This document shows, one piece after another, positions 53,250 to 61,457 of a stretch of 64,000 nucleotides of DNA. Both the position numbers and the translations under genes were made by a program. The notes under the pieces were generated by a model, which made no database searches, was not told where the DNA came from, and was given only the letters and a program-made list of their open reading frames with translations. The stretch is from Granulicella sp. S190 (GTDB lineage: Bacteria; Acidobacteriota; Terriglobia; Terriglobales; Acidobacteriaceae): contig NZ_LMUD01000023.1 in assembly GCF_009766095.1 (NCBI RefSeq), forward strand, positions 190,179-254,178. The letters are read 5' to 3'. Each line of letters opens with the position of its first letter. The stretch's first letter is position 1.

Positions 53250-53287
53250 AAAAAAGATACGCCGATTGGCAAAGATTGCCAATCGGC
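53250..53287 (-). terminator. Intrinsic terminator of serA / palindrome before parD
   Basis: GCCGATTGGCAA and its exact complement form a 12-bp stem around a 3-base loop (53261-53287), followed on the minus strand by GTATCTTTTTTT. It lies between serA and parD; it is a convincing terminator, but being a perfect palindrome near the parD start it could also serve as an operator for ParD. Confidence 0.85.
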
Positions 53288-53312
53288 TTAAATGATGTTG
53301 ATAGGAAGCGGG

Positions 53313-54935
53313 TTAGAGTTTGCCTAGTTCGACGAGGCGGACGCTGGCGATGGCTTCGACCTTGCGCAGGGCATCGATGGCGGATGCGGCGGATGCGGCT
53401 TTTGGGACGTCGATCTGGACGACCGCGAGTGCCTGACCTTGTGGAACGCGATGGCTCTGACTGGAGTGTGCGCGGCCGAGTGCGAAGTTGGCGATGTTGA
53501 CGCCGTGCTCGCCTAGGATGGTGCCGATGCGGCCGACGACTCCAGGGACGTCGTGGTTGCGGATGGAGACGAGGGTGCCGTGGAGCGGGGCTTCGATGTC
53601 GATGCCATCGTAGGTGAGCAGGCGGGGCGAGGTGCCGTGGAGGACGGTGGCGGAGGCGCTGGCGTCTCCGTCGGAGGAGTGGAGCACGATCTTGAGGGTG
53701 GAACCGGCGCCACCGGTGGTGAACTCCTTTTTATCTTCCTGGATGCGGATGCCGCGCTCGGCTGCGATGGCGGCGGCGTTGATACGGTTGGCGGTGCTGC
53801 CTCCGTCTGTTCCCGAGAAGATGCCTGCGATGGCGGCGTTGCGGATGAGGTCGGTTTTGCCGGAGGCGATGCGTCCGGTGTAGGTGAGCTGGATGTTTTC
53901 CAAGTTGCCCGGGGTGGCGTGCGAGAGGAACTGGCCGAGGCGTTCGGCCATCTCGATGTACGGAGCGACCTCTTTGTACTCCTCGTGCGAGAGCGAGGGA
54001 AGGTTGACGGCATTTTGGACGACGCCGAGTTTGAGGTAGTCGCGAACCTGCATGGCGAGCTGGATGCCGATGGCCTCCTGCGCTTCGTCTGTGGCTCCGG
54101 CGATGTGCGGGGAGAGGAGGACGTTGTCGAGGTTGTAGAAGGGCGAGTCTTTGAGCGGCTCCTGGTGGAAGACGTCAAGGGCTGCGCCGCCGACGTGGCC
54201 GGATTTGATGGCGTCGGCGAGGGCCTGTTCGACGATGAGTTCGCCGCGGGCGCAGTTGATGATGCGGATGCCCTTCTTCATGATCTTGATGGAGGTCGCG
54301 TTGATCAGGCCTTCGGTCTGGGTGGTGAGGCCGACGTGGAGGGTAAGGTAGTCGGACTCTTTGAAGATGTCGTCGATGGGGACGAGGGTAACGTTGTTTT
54401 CGCGGGCGATGACTGGGGCGACGAAGGGATCGTAGCCGATGATCTCCATGCCGAAGCTGGCGGCGCGGCGGGCGACTTCGAGGCCGATGCGACCGAGGCC
54501 GACGATGCCGAGGGTTTTTCCGCGGAGCTCCTGGCCCTGGAGGGATTTCTTATCCCATTTGCCGGCGTGCATGGTGGCGTTGGCGCGGGGAATGGAGCGG
54601 GCGAGAGAGATCATGAGGCCGAGAGTGAGCTCGGCGACGGCGACGGCGTTGGCGCCGGGGGTGTTCATGACGACGATGCCGCGATGGGTGGCGGCGTCGG
54701 TGTCGATGTTGTCCACGCCTACGCCGGCGCGGCCGATGACGCGGAGTTTAGGGGCGGATTCGAGGAGCTTGGCGTCGGCCTGGACGGCGGAGCGTACGAC
54801 GAGAGCGTCGGCATCGGCTAGCTCGGCGGCGAGGCCGTTTTTGATCTGGTCGGGGGTGACGATCTGCCAGCCTGGTTCTTGTTGGAAGACGGCGAGGGTG
54901 GCGGGAGAGACTTTTTCGGCGATAACAATCTTCAT
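53313..54935 (-). CDS. serA: D-3-phosphoglycerate dehydrogenase SerA
   Basis: First enzyme of serine synthesis. The start MKIVIAEKV at 54935 gives 540 residues, the long type. The NAD-binding GIVGLGRIGLEVA, the active-site NCARGELIVEQALADAI and the LSPHIAGATDEAQ loop (histidine) are clear. An ASB and ACT domain follow from about residue 320 and 465, respectively, the latter with TLVSIRNHDVPGVVGRIG. The upstream frame (to 55535) overlaps the next gene and is rejected. The aminotransferase at 59.0-60.2 kb may act in the same pathway. Confidence 0.95.
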   Translation of the reverse strand: MKIVIAEKVSPATLAVFQQEPGWQIVTPDQIKNGLAAELADADALVVRSAVQADAKLLESAPKLRVIGRAGVGVDNIDTDAATHRGIVVMNTPGANAVAVAELTLGLMISLARSIPRANATMHAGKWDKKSLQGQELRGKTLGIVGLGRIGLEVARRAASFGMEIIGYDPFVAPVIARENNVTLVPIDDIFKESDYLTLHVGLTTQTEGLINATSIKIMKKGIRIINCARGELIVEQALADAIKSGHVGGAALDVFHQEPLKDSPFYNLDNVLLSPHIAGATDEAQEAIGIQLAMQVRDYLKLGVVQNAVNLPSLSHEEYKEVAPYIEMAERLGQFLSHATPGNLENIQLTYTGRIASGKTDLIRNAAIAGIFSGTDGGSTANRINAAAIAAERGIRIQEDKKEFTTGGAGSTLKIVLHSSDGDASASATVLHGTSPRLLTYDGIDIEAPLHGTLVSIRNHDVPGVVGRIGTILGEHGVNIANFALGRAHSSQSHRVPQGQALAVVQIDVPKAASAASAIDALRKVEAIASVRLVELGKL

Positions 54936-55075
54936 GAATCCTCTGGTTCCTTTTCTTTTTGCGCGAAGCAAGGTGGCCGCATTCGGCGGTTTGGGACGGT
55001 GAAGATGAAGGATGTTGCCAGTTACCAGTGTACTTGGGGAGGTGCGGAGCGAGAAATGGTAGCCGGTGGAGCGGC

Positions 55076-56242
55076 TCAGACGAAGAAGTGGGGGACGAAG
55101 GAGCTGAGATTGTCGGTGATGGGGTTGAAGGACTCGCGGACGCCGAGGCCGCAGCAGTCCTGGTCGATCATCCATAGGCCTAGGACGGTGTGGCGATGGT
55201 CGAAGACGGCGTCGGGGGCGAGGGCTTGCACGATTTGTTTGCCGTTGTAGGGGCCGGGTGTGGTGGCGATGTTTGTGCCTTCGCGGACGAGAGTGATGTT
55301 GGCGCCTTCGCGGGACATGAGGGGCTTGCGTACATAGTTGCGGAGCTGGGTTGCGTTGCGGGCGTCGGCGAAGTGAGATTCGAGCAGCAGCTCGTGGTTG
55401 GGGTAGAGCTGCCAGAGGATGGGCAGGATGCCTTTGTTGGAAAGGAGTATCTTCCAGATCGGCTCGATCCAGCGGGTGCTGGGGTAGGTATCGATGGCGT
55501 GTGGGGCGAACTCCTCCTGAAGCATGGCCTCCCAAGGGTAGAGCTTGAAGATGGAGAACATGGGCTGCTCATCGGGATCGAGGAAGAGCTGCTGCTCGTC
55601 GTTCCAGCCGATCTCGTTCATGAACATCTGGAGGGTTTCGAGGCTGGCTTGCTGCGCGGTGTCGCGAAGGTAGGTGACGGTGAGCTGGTCCTCCGCGTTA
55701 TCTAATGCCGCGAAGTAGATGGGCTTGGAGAGGTAGGGGTCGATGTCTTTCCACTTGGCGATGAGCTTTTCGTGGATGGAGTTGAACTGGTCTGGCTTGG
55801 CAGAGACGAGAGACGACGGCATGTCCTTGAGCCAGTGCCACTGGATGACGGAGGCTTCGAGGAGTGAGGTGGGGGTGTCGGCGTTGTACTCGAGGAGCTT
55901 GGGAGCGTTGCCGGATTGCGCGCCTGCCCAGCTTAGATCGAAGCGTCCGTAGAGAGCGGGAGGTTCGTTGTTCCAGGCCCATTCGATGGCTTCGATGGCG
56001 AAGTCGGGGATGTCGAGTTCGGCGTAACGCTTCTCATCGATGATGTGCTGGGCGGCTGCGAGGCACATCTCCTGAAGCTTGTTGCCGGCGGCTTCCAGGG
56101 TGTCGATCTCGGCGGCGGTGAAGCTGTAGGCGGCGGACTCGTCCCAGTAGGGCGTGCCGTTTTCAAGAGTGTGGAAGGTGAGACCGACGGATTCGACTTT
56201 CTGCTGCCAGTTGTCGCGAGGGGTAAGGGTGATGCGCTGCAT
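55076..56242 (-). CDS. Glutathionylspermidine synthase family protein (YgiC/YjfC-like)
   Basis: An ATP-grasp ligase-like protein of 388 residues. The start MQRITLTPRDNWQQK and the ALYGRFDLSWAG, LLEYNADTPTSLLE and LRNYVRKPLMSREGAN segments match the GSP synthase domain. The amidase domain of the bifunctional enzyme is absent, as in YgiC. AGGAG precedes the ATG. The small lipoprotein gene follows upstream in the same direction (31 bases), a YgiB-YgiC-like arrangement. The true product is unknown. Confidence 0.88.
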   Translation of the reverse strand: MQRITLTPRDNWQQKVESVGLTFHTLENGTPYWDESAAYSFTAAEIDTLEAAGNKLQEMCLAAAQHIIDEKRYAELDIPDFAIEAIEWAWNNEPPALYGRFDLSWAGAQSGNAPKLLEYNADTPTSLLEASVIQWHWLKDMPSSLVSAKPDQFNSIHEKLIAKWKDIDPYLSKPIYFAALDNAEDQLTVTYLRDTAQQASLETLQMFMNEIGWNDEQQLFLDPDEQPMFSIFKLYPWEAMLQEEFAPHAIDTYPSTRWIEPIWKILLSNKGILPILWQLYPNHELLLESHFADARNATQLRNYVRKPLMSREGANITLVREGTNIATTPGPYNGKQIVQALAPDAVFDHRHTVLGLWMIDQDCCGLGVRESFNPITDNLSSFVPHFFV

Positions 56243-56273
56243 GGAACTCCTGAGTCTGGTGTGTCGCTACGAG

Positions 56274-56669
56274 TTATTCGCCTGCGCTACCGCCGTGGGC
56301 GCTGCTTGAACCGGTGCTATGGCTGCCGCCTTCGGAGAAGGAGTTGCCGAAGCCTCCGCGAGTGGTGATGCCGGAGCGGGTGGCGTAGCTGCGACCGAAG
56401 GATGGGGCGTAACTGCCACCGCCGACTACGCTGCCGAGGCCGTAGCCACCCCAGCCTCCATAGTAATAGCGGTATGGCAGAAAGAAGTGTGGGCTGTTTG
56501 AGGGGTATTGCTGCGCTCCCTGCTGGTTGGGGAGGTTAGCGCAGAGGCTGTCGTCGACGACGTGGTTCTGCTCATCGACGCAGCGCTGCATCTGGGGCTT
56601 GCAGCCGGTGAGCATGGAGAGGGCAGCGGCTGCGAGGAGTGGAGCGGCGACTTGGTTTGAGCGGCGCAT
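56274..56669 (-). CDS. Small Gly/Ser/Tyr-rich lipoprotein next to the GSP-synthase-like gene
   Basis: A 131-residue lipoprotein (lipobox LSMLTGC). The mature chain has a two-cysteine segment (QRCVDEQNHVVDDSLC) and a low-complexity Tyr/Gly/Ser-rich region (PYRYYYGGWGGYGLGS). The position just before a YgiC-like gene resembles ygiB-ygiC of enterobacteria, where YgiB is also a small secreted protein, but sequence similarity is not evident. GGAG precedes the ATG. Confidence 0.75.
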   Translation of the reverse strand: MRRSNQVAAPLLAAAALSMLTGCKPQMQRCVDEQNHVVDDSLCANLPNQQGAQQYPSNSPHFFLPYRYYYGGWGGYGLGSVVGGGSYAPSFGRSYATRSGITTRGGFGNSFSEGGSHSTGSSSAHGGSAGE

Positions 56670-56703
56670 GGTGGCTCCGGTGTCGTTGAAAGAGTAGCAG
56701 GGA

Positions 56704-57468
56704 CTACTTCGATGTGGGCGCGATTTTGATCTCGAAGATGGTGGGCCACTGCTTGCCGGTGACGAAGAGGCGGTCTCTCTTTGGATCGTAGGCGATGCCG
56801 TTCAGGACGGATTCGTCGTTGACGCGCTGGTCGGCGGGGAGGAGACCTGTGAGGTCGATCCAAGCGATGATGTGGCCGTCGGTGGGCGAGATGCGGGCGA
56901 TGCGGTCGGTGTGCCAGATGTTGGCGTAGATCTCGCCTTTGATGTACTCGAGCTCGTTGAGCTGGTCGATGGTTTTGTGGCCGTCTTTGACGATGATGTG
57001 GTGGGTCTCGGCGAAGGTGGCGGGATTGCGGAAGCGGAGGGTGGCGGTGCCGTCACTGGTGATGAGTTCTTTGTTGGTGCGGGTGATGCCCCAGCCTTCG
57101 CCATCGTAGTGGAACTGGCTCACGATGCGGAGAGAGAACCGATCCAGTACGAAGCCGGTGTGTGATTGCCAGGTCCATTGGAGGAGGTTCGGTCCCCAGT
57201 CGATGATCCCTTCGCCGAAGTACTGCGACGGTAGATCGAACTGCTGTACGGGGGTGCCGGTCTCGGGCTGCGTGACGACGATGCCGGAGTGACCGTTCAG
57301 GCCGATGCCTTCATAGAAGAGGCCGTTGAGGTAGAAGAAGCCTTCGGTGTAGCTGCCGGTGGAGTGAGGGTATTTTGCGATGACTTTGTAGCTGTAGATG
57401 GGAGCTGCGAAGCCTGGGATGGCGAGCATCAGGAGGAGTGCGGACTGGATCAATGTTTTAGGAAGCAT
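56704..57468 (-). CDS. Glutaminyl-peptide cyclotransferase
   Basis: Plant-type glutaminyl cyclase of 254 residues that converts N-terminal Gln to pyroglutamate. An N-terminal signal (MLPKTLIQSALLLMLAIPGFA) suggests a periplasmic enzyme. Features of the beta-propeller fold are YTEGFFYLNGLFYEGIGLNG, FGEGIIDWGPNLLQWTWQ, INDQLNELEY-like stretch (IDQLNELEYIKGEIYANIW) and LNGIAYDPKRDRLFVTGK. It is divergent from the ScyD-like gene. Confidence 0.9.
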   Translation of the reverse strand: MLPKTLIQSALLLMLAIPGFAAPIYSYKVIAKYPHSTGSYTEGFFYLNGLFYEGIGLNGHSGIVVTQPETGTPVQQFDLPSQYFGEGIIDWGPNLLQWTWQSHTGFVLDRFSLRIVSQFHYDGEGWGITRTNKELITSDGTATLRFRNPATFAETHHIIVKDGHKTIDQLNELEYIKGEIYANIWHTDRIARISPTDGHIIAWIDLTGLLPADQRVNDESVLNGIAYDPKRDRLFVTGKQWPTIFEIKIAPTSK

Positions 57469-57545
57469 CGGGCTGACTCTCGCAGAGTTTACATTCCTCG
57501 TCGAATCCTAATTATCTGAACAACCGAGCTTGTCAGCATTTTGGG

Positions 57546-57573
57546 GTGACAAGACGAGCAGGCCGGGTATAGT
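57546..57573 (+). promoter_or_regulatory. Sigma-70-type promoter of the ScyD-like gene
   Basis: GTGACA (57546-57551), 16 bases, TATAGT (57568-57573). Transcription would start near 57580, giving a ~185-base leader that is strongly structured. Position and spacing are good; no regulator site is obvious. Confidence 0.65.
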
Positions 57574-57579
57574 ATCGTC

Positions 57580-57750
57580 CCCGCTGAGAGGCGCACGTCT
57601 CAGACTGCGACCCTTTCGACGGTCTCAGTCTTGAAGCGCAGATGCCCGGGCATGGCAGTACGCCCCTTTCGCAGGCCCCGGGCCCTACTACCAGACAAAT
57701 GGCGCAAGGCTGGAAGACCGGCCTTTGTGCGCGCTTACTGCGATTTCAAC
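57580..57750 (+). ncRNA. Structured 5' leader of the ScyD-like gene
   Basis: The leader contains several hairpins: CTGAGA/TCTCAG; AGACTG-C-GACC with its complement GGTC-T-CAGTCT around CTTTCGAC; GCCCGGG with CCCGGGC around ~25 bases; and GCAAGGC with GCCTTTGTGC. This density of hairpins in a 170-base leader is unlike neighbouring gaps and suggests a cis-regulatory RNA (riboswitch-like or thermometer-like). CTGAGA and CGACCCTTT resemble parts of the TPP riboswitch, but the rest of its core is missing. Class unknown. Confidence 0.45.
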
Positions 57751-57763
57751 TGAGGAGATTTCC

Positions 57764-58909
57764 ATGAAGAGAGCTAGATTTGCTTCGTCGTTCTTGTGTG
57801 CCGCTGTTGTTGCGAGCGGCCTGTCGGGAGTTCAGATGCTGGCGCAGCTGCCGGCGAACGCAACGTTGTATGCTTCGGGGCTGCAGGGGCCGAGGGGACT
57901 GGCGTTTGGAAGCGATGGGACTCTTTACGTCGCGGAAGCCGGGCTGGGCGGGACCGTGCTTACTTCACCCAAGACGTGCATGCAGGTGCCGAACATTGGA
58001 CCTTATAAGGGAGGATTGACTGCGCGGATCTCGAAGATCGATACGAGCGGGACCAGGACGACGCTCAGCAGCGGACTTCCCTCGGCGGTGGACATCATGG
58101 GTGATGTGTTGGGGGTTGCGGACGTAGTGTTTCAGAACGGAAACCTGTATGCCGTAACGGCGGGAGGAGGATGTTCGCACGGAAACACGGCCTTCCCGAA
58201 TGCATTGCTTGAAGTGAGTCTGAAGGACGGGAGCTGGAAGACGGTTGTAAATCTGAGTCATGCGCTCGTTGAGTTTCCGGCGAAGATTACGAGCCCGGAT
58301 GACTTTGAGCCGGATGGATCATGGTATGGCCTCATCAGCTCGAACGGTAGCCTGCTTACCGTGGAGCCGAACCATGGACAGATTTTTTCGGTTGCCAGTG
58401 GTGGCAGGGTGAGCCAGGTGATCGATATTTCAGCGTCGCAGGGCCACATTGTGCCGACTTCACTGGTGGTGGAGCAAGGCGTGCTGTACGTAGGCAATCT
58501 GAATCTGTTCCCGATAGATCCACAGTGGGCGAAGGTGATGACGGTGGCGAGAGGTGTCTCGATTCAGAATCCGCTGCCAGGATTTCCCGGGACACAGGAA
58601 TCATTTTCGAACTGGAACGTTGTGAGTTCGATGGCTGGGTTTACGACGATCGTTTCGATGAAGATCGGGCCGGATGGATTGCTGTATGTGCTGGAGCTCT
58701 CGGATGCCGCAGGAAATCCGACGCCGGGCGCAGGGAAGGTTGTAAGGGTTGCACGCTCGGGGGTCATTCAGGACGTGGTGACCGGGCTGGCAGTGCCGAC
58801 GGGCATGACGTTCGGGCCGGATGGACGGCTGTACGTGTCGAACCTTGGGGCAGCTCCGCAAGGAACGCCGGGGCAGATTCTGCGGATCGAGGTGCCGGCT
58901 GTGCAGTAG
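57764..58909 (+). CDS. ScyD/ScyE-like secreted beta-propeller protein
   Basis: A 381-residue exported protein with signal peptide MKRARFASSFLCAAVVASGL. Repeats of beta-propeller type (GLQGPRGLAFGSDGTLYVAE; GMTFGPDGRLYVSNLGAAP) match the ScyD/ScyE family, named after scytonemin gene cluster members. In other bacteria its role is unknown. The ATG at 57764 follows GAGGAG (57752-57757). A strong terminator follows. Confidence 0.9.
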   Translation: MKRARFASSFLCAAVVASGLSGVQMLAQLPANATLYASGLQGPRGLAFGSDGTLYVAEAGLGGTVLTSPKTCMQVPNIGPYKGGLTARISKIDTSGTRTTLSSGLPSAVDIMGDVLGVADVVFQNGNLYAVTAGGGCSHGNTAFPNALLEVSLKDGSWKTVVNLSHALVEFPAKITSPDDFEPDGSWYGLISSNGSLLTVEPNHGQIFSVASGGRVSQVIDISASQGHIVPTSLVVEQGVLYVGNLNLFPIDPQWAKVMTVARGVSIQNPLPGFPGTQESFSNWNVVSSMAGFTTIVSMKIGPDGLLYVLELSDAAGNPTPGAGKVVRVARSGVIQDVVTGLAVPTGMTFGPDGRLYVSNLGAAPQGTPGQILRIEVPAVQ

Positions 58910-58920
58910 TGATTAGCTGA

Positions 58921-58962
58921 AAAAAGGCAAGCCCGGGGTTGGTCCCGGACTTGCCTTTTTCT
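58921..58962 (+). terminator. Intrinsic terminator after the ScyD-like gene
   Basis: GGCAAGCCCGGG and TCCCGGACTTGCC form a long stem around GTTGG, followed by TTTTT and preceded by AAAAA on the other side, so it also works for the convergent aminotransferase gene. Confidence 0.9.
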
Positions 58963-58990
58963 CAAACCTGGTACGTCTGTGGTGCGGCGG

Positions 58991-60190
58991 TCATTTGGCG
59001 TGTTCGGCGAAGAAGGTTTGGGCTGCGATGAGGCCTTTGCCGAACTCAAAGTTGGGGGCGGGGAACTTGGTTTTGTGGATGACTTGCTCGAGGGCACCGA
59101 GGATGGCGATGGTGTCCATGTAGTCGAAGAAGCCGATGTGGGCGATGCGGAAGAGCTGGCCCTTCATCTCGCCCTGGCCGTCGGTGACGATGGCGCCGAA
59201 TTGGGATTTGAGGCCCTTGACTAAGGTGCCGGAGTCGCTGCCTTCGGGGGCTACGATGGCGGTGGCGGCTGCGGCTTCGTAGCCTACGGGCGCGAAGAGT
59301 TTGAGGCCGAGTGCGGTGGCTGCGGCGCGGGTCATGGCGGCGCAGGTGATCGCGTTGTCGACTAACTTCTTGCGGCCTTCGGCTAGGTCGCCTTCGGGTT
59401 TTTCGGGTGTGCCGGCTTGTGCGGCGATGTAGTTCAACGCTGCGCCCAGAGCGGCGATGAGGGCTACTGACGGCGTGTAGGCAGATTCGCCCTTGGCGGC
59501 GTTCTTACGCTCCTTGCGGAGGTCGAAGTAGTAGCGCGGGTTGTAGGTGGATTCCATACGATCCCAGGCGCGGGCGCTGACGGCGAGGTAGCTGAGGCCG
59601 GGGGGAATCATGACGGCTTTTTGTGAGCCGCCGATGAGGACGTCGATGCCCCAGGCGTCCATGTCGAGGTGCGAGGTGCCGAGGCCGGTGATGCCGTCGA
59701 CGATGAGGAGAGCTTCGGAGTTTTCGGATTTGAGGAGCTTGGCGATGGCTTCGATGTCGTGGCGGACGCCGGTGGAGGACTCGGTGGCCTGAACGAAGAC
59801 GGCACGGGTTTCGAGGTGGAGGTTGGCTTTGACTTCGTCGAGGGAGAAGGTGCTGCCGTAGGGGGCGCTGACGACGTCGACGTGGCAGCCGAAGGCTTTG
59901 GTGATGCCGGTCCAGCGCTCGCCGAACTTGCCGGCGGTGAGGACGAGGACGCGGTCGCCGGGGGAGGTGAGATTGGAGACGGAGGCTTCCATGGCTCCTG
60001 AGCCGGAGCTGGAGAGGATGATGACGTCGTTTTTGGTGCCGACGAACTCTTTGAGCTGGGAGAGGACGCGGGTATACATCGCGCGAAACTCGGGAGTGCG
60101 GTGGTGGATATCAGCCGCAGCCATGGCGAACTGGGCGGCGGGGAGGAGAGGGGTCGGACCAGGGGTGAAGAGGCGCGTTTTGCGGATCAT
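58991..60190 (-). CDS. Class V aminotransferase (serine/alanine-glyoxylate type)
   Basis: PLP enzyme of 399 residues related to serine-glyoxylate/alanine-glyoxylate aminotransferases and archaeal-type phosphoserine aminotransferases. The start MIRKTRLFTPGPTPLLPAA, a STGVRHDIEAI-like segment, VDGITGLGTS and the PLP lysine in GGSQKAVMIPPG are characteristic. With serA nearby it may convert phosphohydroxypyruvate in serine synthesis; glyoxylate metabolism is the alternative. The upstream gap carries a REP-like element. Confidence 0.9.
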   Translation of the reverse strand: MIRKTRLFTPGPTPLLPAAQFAMAAADIHHRTPEFRAMYTRVLSQLKEFVGTKNDVIILSSSGSGAMEASVSNLTSPGDRVLVLTAGKFGERWTGITKAFGCHVDVVSAPYGSTFSLDEVKANLHLETRAVFVQATESSTGVRHDIEAIAKLLKSENSEALLIVDGITGLGTSHLDMDAWGIDVLIGGSQKAVMIPPGLSYLAVSARAWDRMESTYNPRYYFDLRKERKNAAKGESAYTPSVALIAALGAALNYIAAQAGTPEKPEGDLAEGRKKLVDNAITCAAMTRAAATALGLKLFAPVGYEAAAATAIVAPEGSDSGTLVKGLKSQFGAIVTDGQGEMKGQLFRIAHIGFFDYMDTIAILGALEQVIHKTKFPAPNFEFGKGLIAAQTFFAEHAK

Positions 60191-60207
60191 GGGTTTATTG
60201 TAGCGGG

Positions 60208-60263
60208 GTCCTGCCGGACGGGCCCACTGCGCGTGGGGCGGTCACTTCGTGACTTGTATACCT
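60208..60263. repeat. REP-like palindrome, single copy
   Basis: GTCCTGCCGGAC (60208-60219), GGGCCCACTGCGCGTGGGGC and core GGTCACTTCGTGAC, followed by TTGTATACC. It lies between the divergent aminotransferase and YqeY-like genes. Confidence 0.88.
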
Positions 60264-60360
60264 TTTCGGTGAGTAGATTTCTCTGGGCCTCGCGATGCTC
60301 GGCGCGGATGGTGGATTGCTGCGTTTCCTTATAATGAGGGATTGATTGGATGGAGATGCG

Positions 60361-60828
60361 ATGACGATTGGCGAGAAGATTCAGACGGATATTGTGGTGG
60401 CGATGAAAGCCAAGGACGAGCACAGGTTGACGACGCTGCGGATGGTGAAGTCGGCACTGAGGAATAAAGAGATCGACAAGCGCGAGAAGTTGACCGATGC
60501 CGAGGAGTCGCAGATTCTGACGACGCTGATCAAGCAGCGGAGGGAGTCGGTGGAGTCGTTTACCAAGGGCGGGCGGCCGGAGCTGGCGGCGAAGGAGCAG
60601 ACGGAGATCGGGATGATTGAAGGCTATCTGCCGCAGGCTGCGGGGGAGGACGTGATTCGCGGGGTGGTGCAGGGAGCGATTCACACGATGTCTGAGGGTG
60701 GGATCAAGCCGACGCCGAAGGAGATGGGCGCGGTGATGAAGGTGGTGCAGCAGAGGATTGCAGCAGATGGATTGCGAGCGGATGGGAAGTTGGTCAGTGA
60801 GATGGTGAAGGCGGAGCTGGCGAAGTAA
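60361..60828 (+). CDS. GatB/YqeY domain protein
   Basis: A 155-residue stand-alone YqeY domain, related to the C-terminal tail of GatB and thought to be involved in tRNA metabolism. Segments RMVKSALRNKEID, RRESVESFTKGGRPELAAKE and EGYLPQ match the family. The ATG at 60361 (GATGGAGATGCG just upstream) is preferred to a TTG at 60346. Confidence 0.93.
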   Translation: MTIGEKIQTDIVVAMKAKDEHRLTTLRMVKSALRNKEIDKREKLTDAEESQILTTLIKQRRESVESFTKGGRPELAAKEQTEIGMIEGYLPQAAGEDVIRGVVQGAIHTMSEGGIKPTPKEMGAVMKVVQQRIAADGLRADGKLVSEMVKAELAK

Positions 60829-60926
60829 AAGTTCTGTCTCGATCGAGACCGACGGCTGAAGAGCGTGTAAGAATCGTCTCCAACAACTAAAGGAGTGGAT
60901 CAATTTTTCCTAAGGAGTTCTCTTTG

Positions 60927-61391
60927 ATGATGTCTGCTCCTGTAAAGCTGGGCGAATCGGACGGGGTTTTGTCGCGCGTGTTGCCGAGCGAAACGGGGAA
61001 GACTCAGGGTGTCATTGCATGGTCAAGTCTGGTGTTTGCAGTGCTGCAAAGCGTCTGCAGCTTCTTCGTTGCACTGGATGGTCTGCGTCTGCTGATCGGC
61101 GTGGGGGCGCTGGCCAGTGTTGTCGGGGCAGGAGAGCAGTGGGATCGATTGCACACGGACTGGATTCGAGTGCCCATGGTGGTGCTGGCGCTGGTGGGAG
61201 CGTTGTTGAACCTGACGGTGCTGTTGCATGTGCGGCATCTGCGGAGCCGTCCGGCCGCGCAGTGGCGTCAGAAGCTGTTGACGCCTCGGAAGAAGAGGAT
61301 GGAACGAGTGCAGTTTGTGCTATCGCTGGCTACGCTCGCTCTAGTTGCGGTGGAGCAGATATCGCATTGGCACACTTTTCATCGGCTGTGA
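60927..61391 (+). CDS. Hypothetical four-helix membrane protein
   Basis: A 154-residue protein with about four transmembrane segments (roughly residues 29-47, 52-70, 81-102 and 134-152) and a basic loop (RKKRMERVQ) between the last two. No family recognised. Start MMSAPVKL at 60927 behind AAGGAGTTCTC; a TTG one codon earlier is also possible. It follows the YqeY gene but after 98 bases, so it is probably a separate transcript. Confidence 0.68.
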   Translation: MMSAPVKLGESDGVLSRVLPSETGKTQGVIAWSSLVFAVLQSVCSFFVALDGLRLLIGVGALASVVGAGEQWDRLHTDWIRVPMVVLALVGALLNLTVLLHVRHLRSRPAAQWRQKLLTPRKKRMERVQFVLSLATLALVAVEQISHWHTFHRL

Positions 61392-61457
61392 TTGTGATCC
61401 AGAGCTGCCGTTAGGCTTCTTTATCTTCTCGATTGATAAGCCAATTCGCCGTACGGG

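Noticed and set aside
54936..55535. Long N-terminal extension of SerA
   Set aside because: It runs antisense-frame through the glutathionylspermidine-synthase-like gene, and SerA starts normally at MKIVIAEKV.
57597..57660. TPP riboswitch
   Set aside because: Only short fragments (CTGAGA, GACCCTTT) match; the long conserved core and a thiamine gene are missing.
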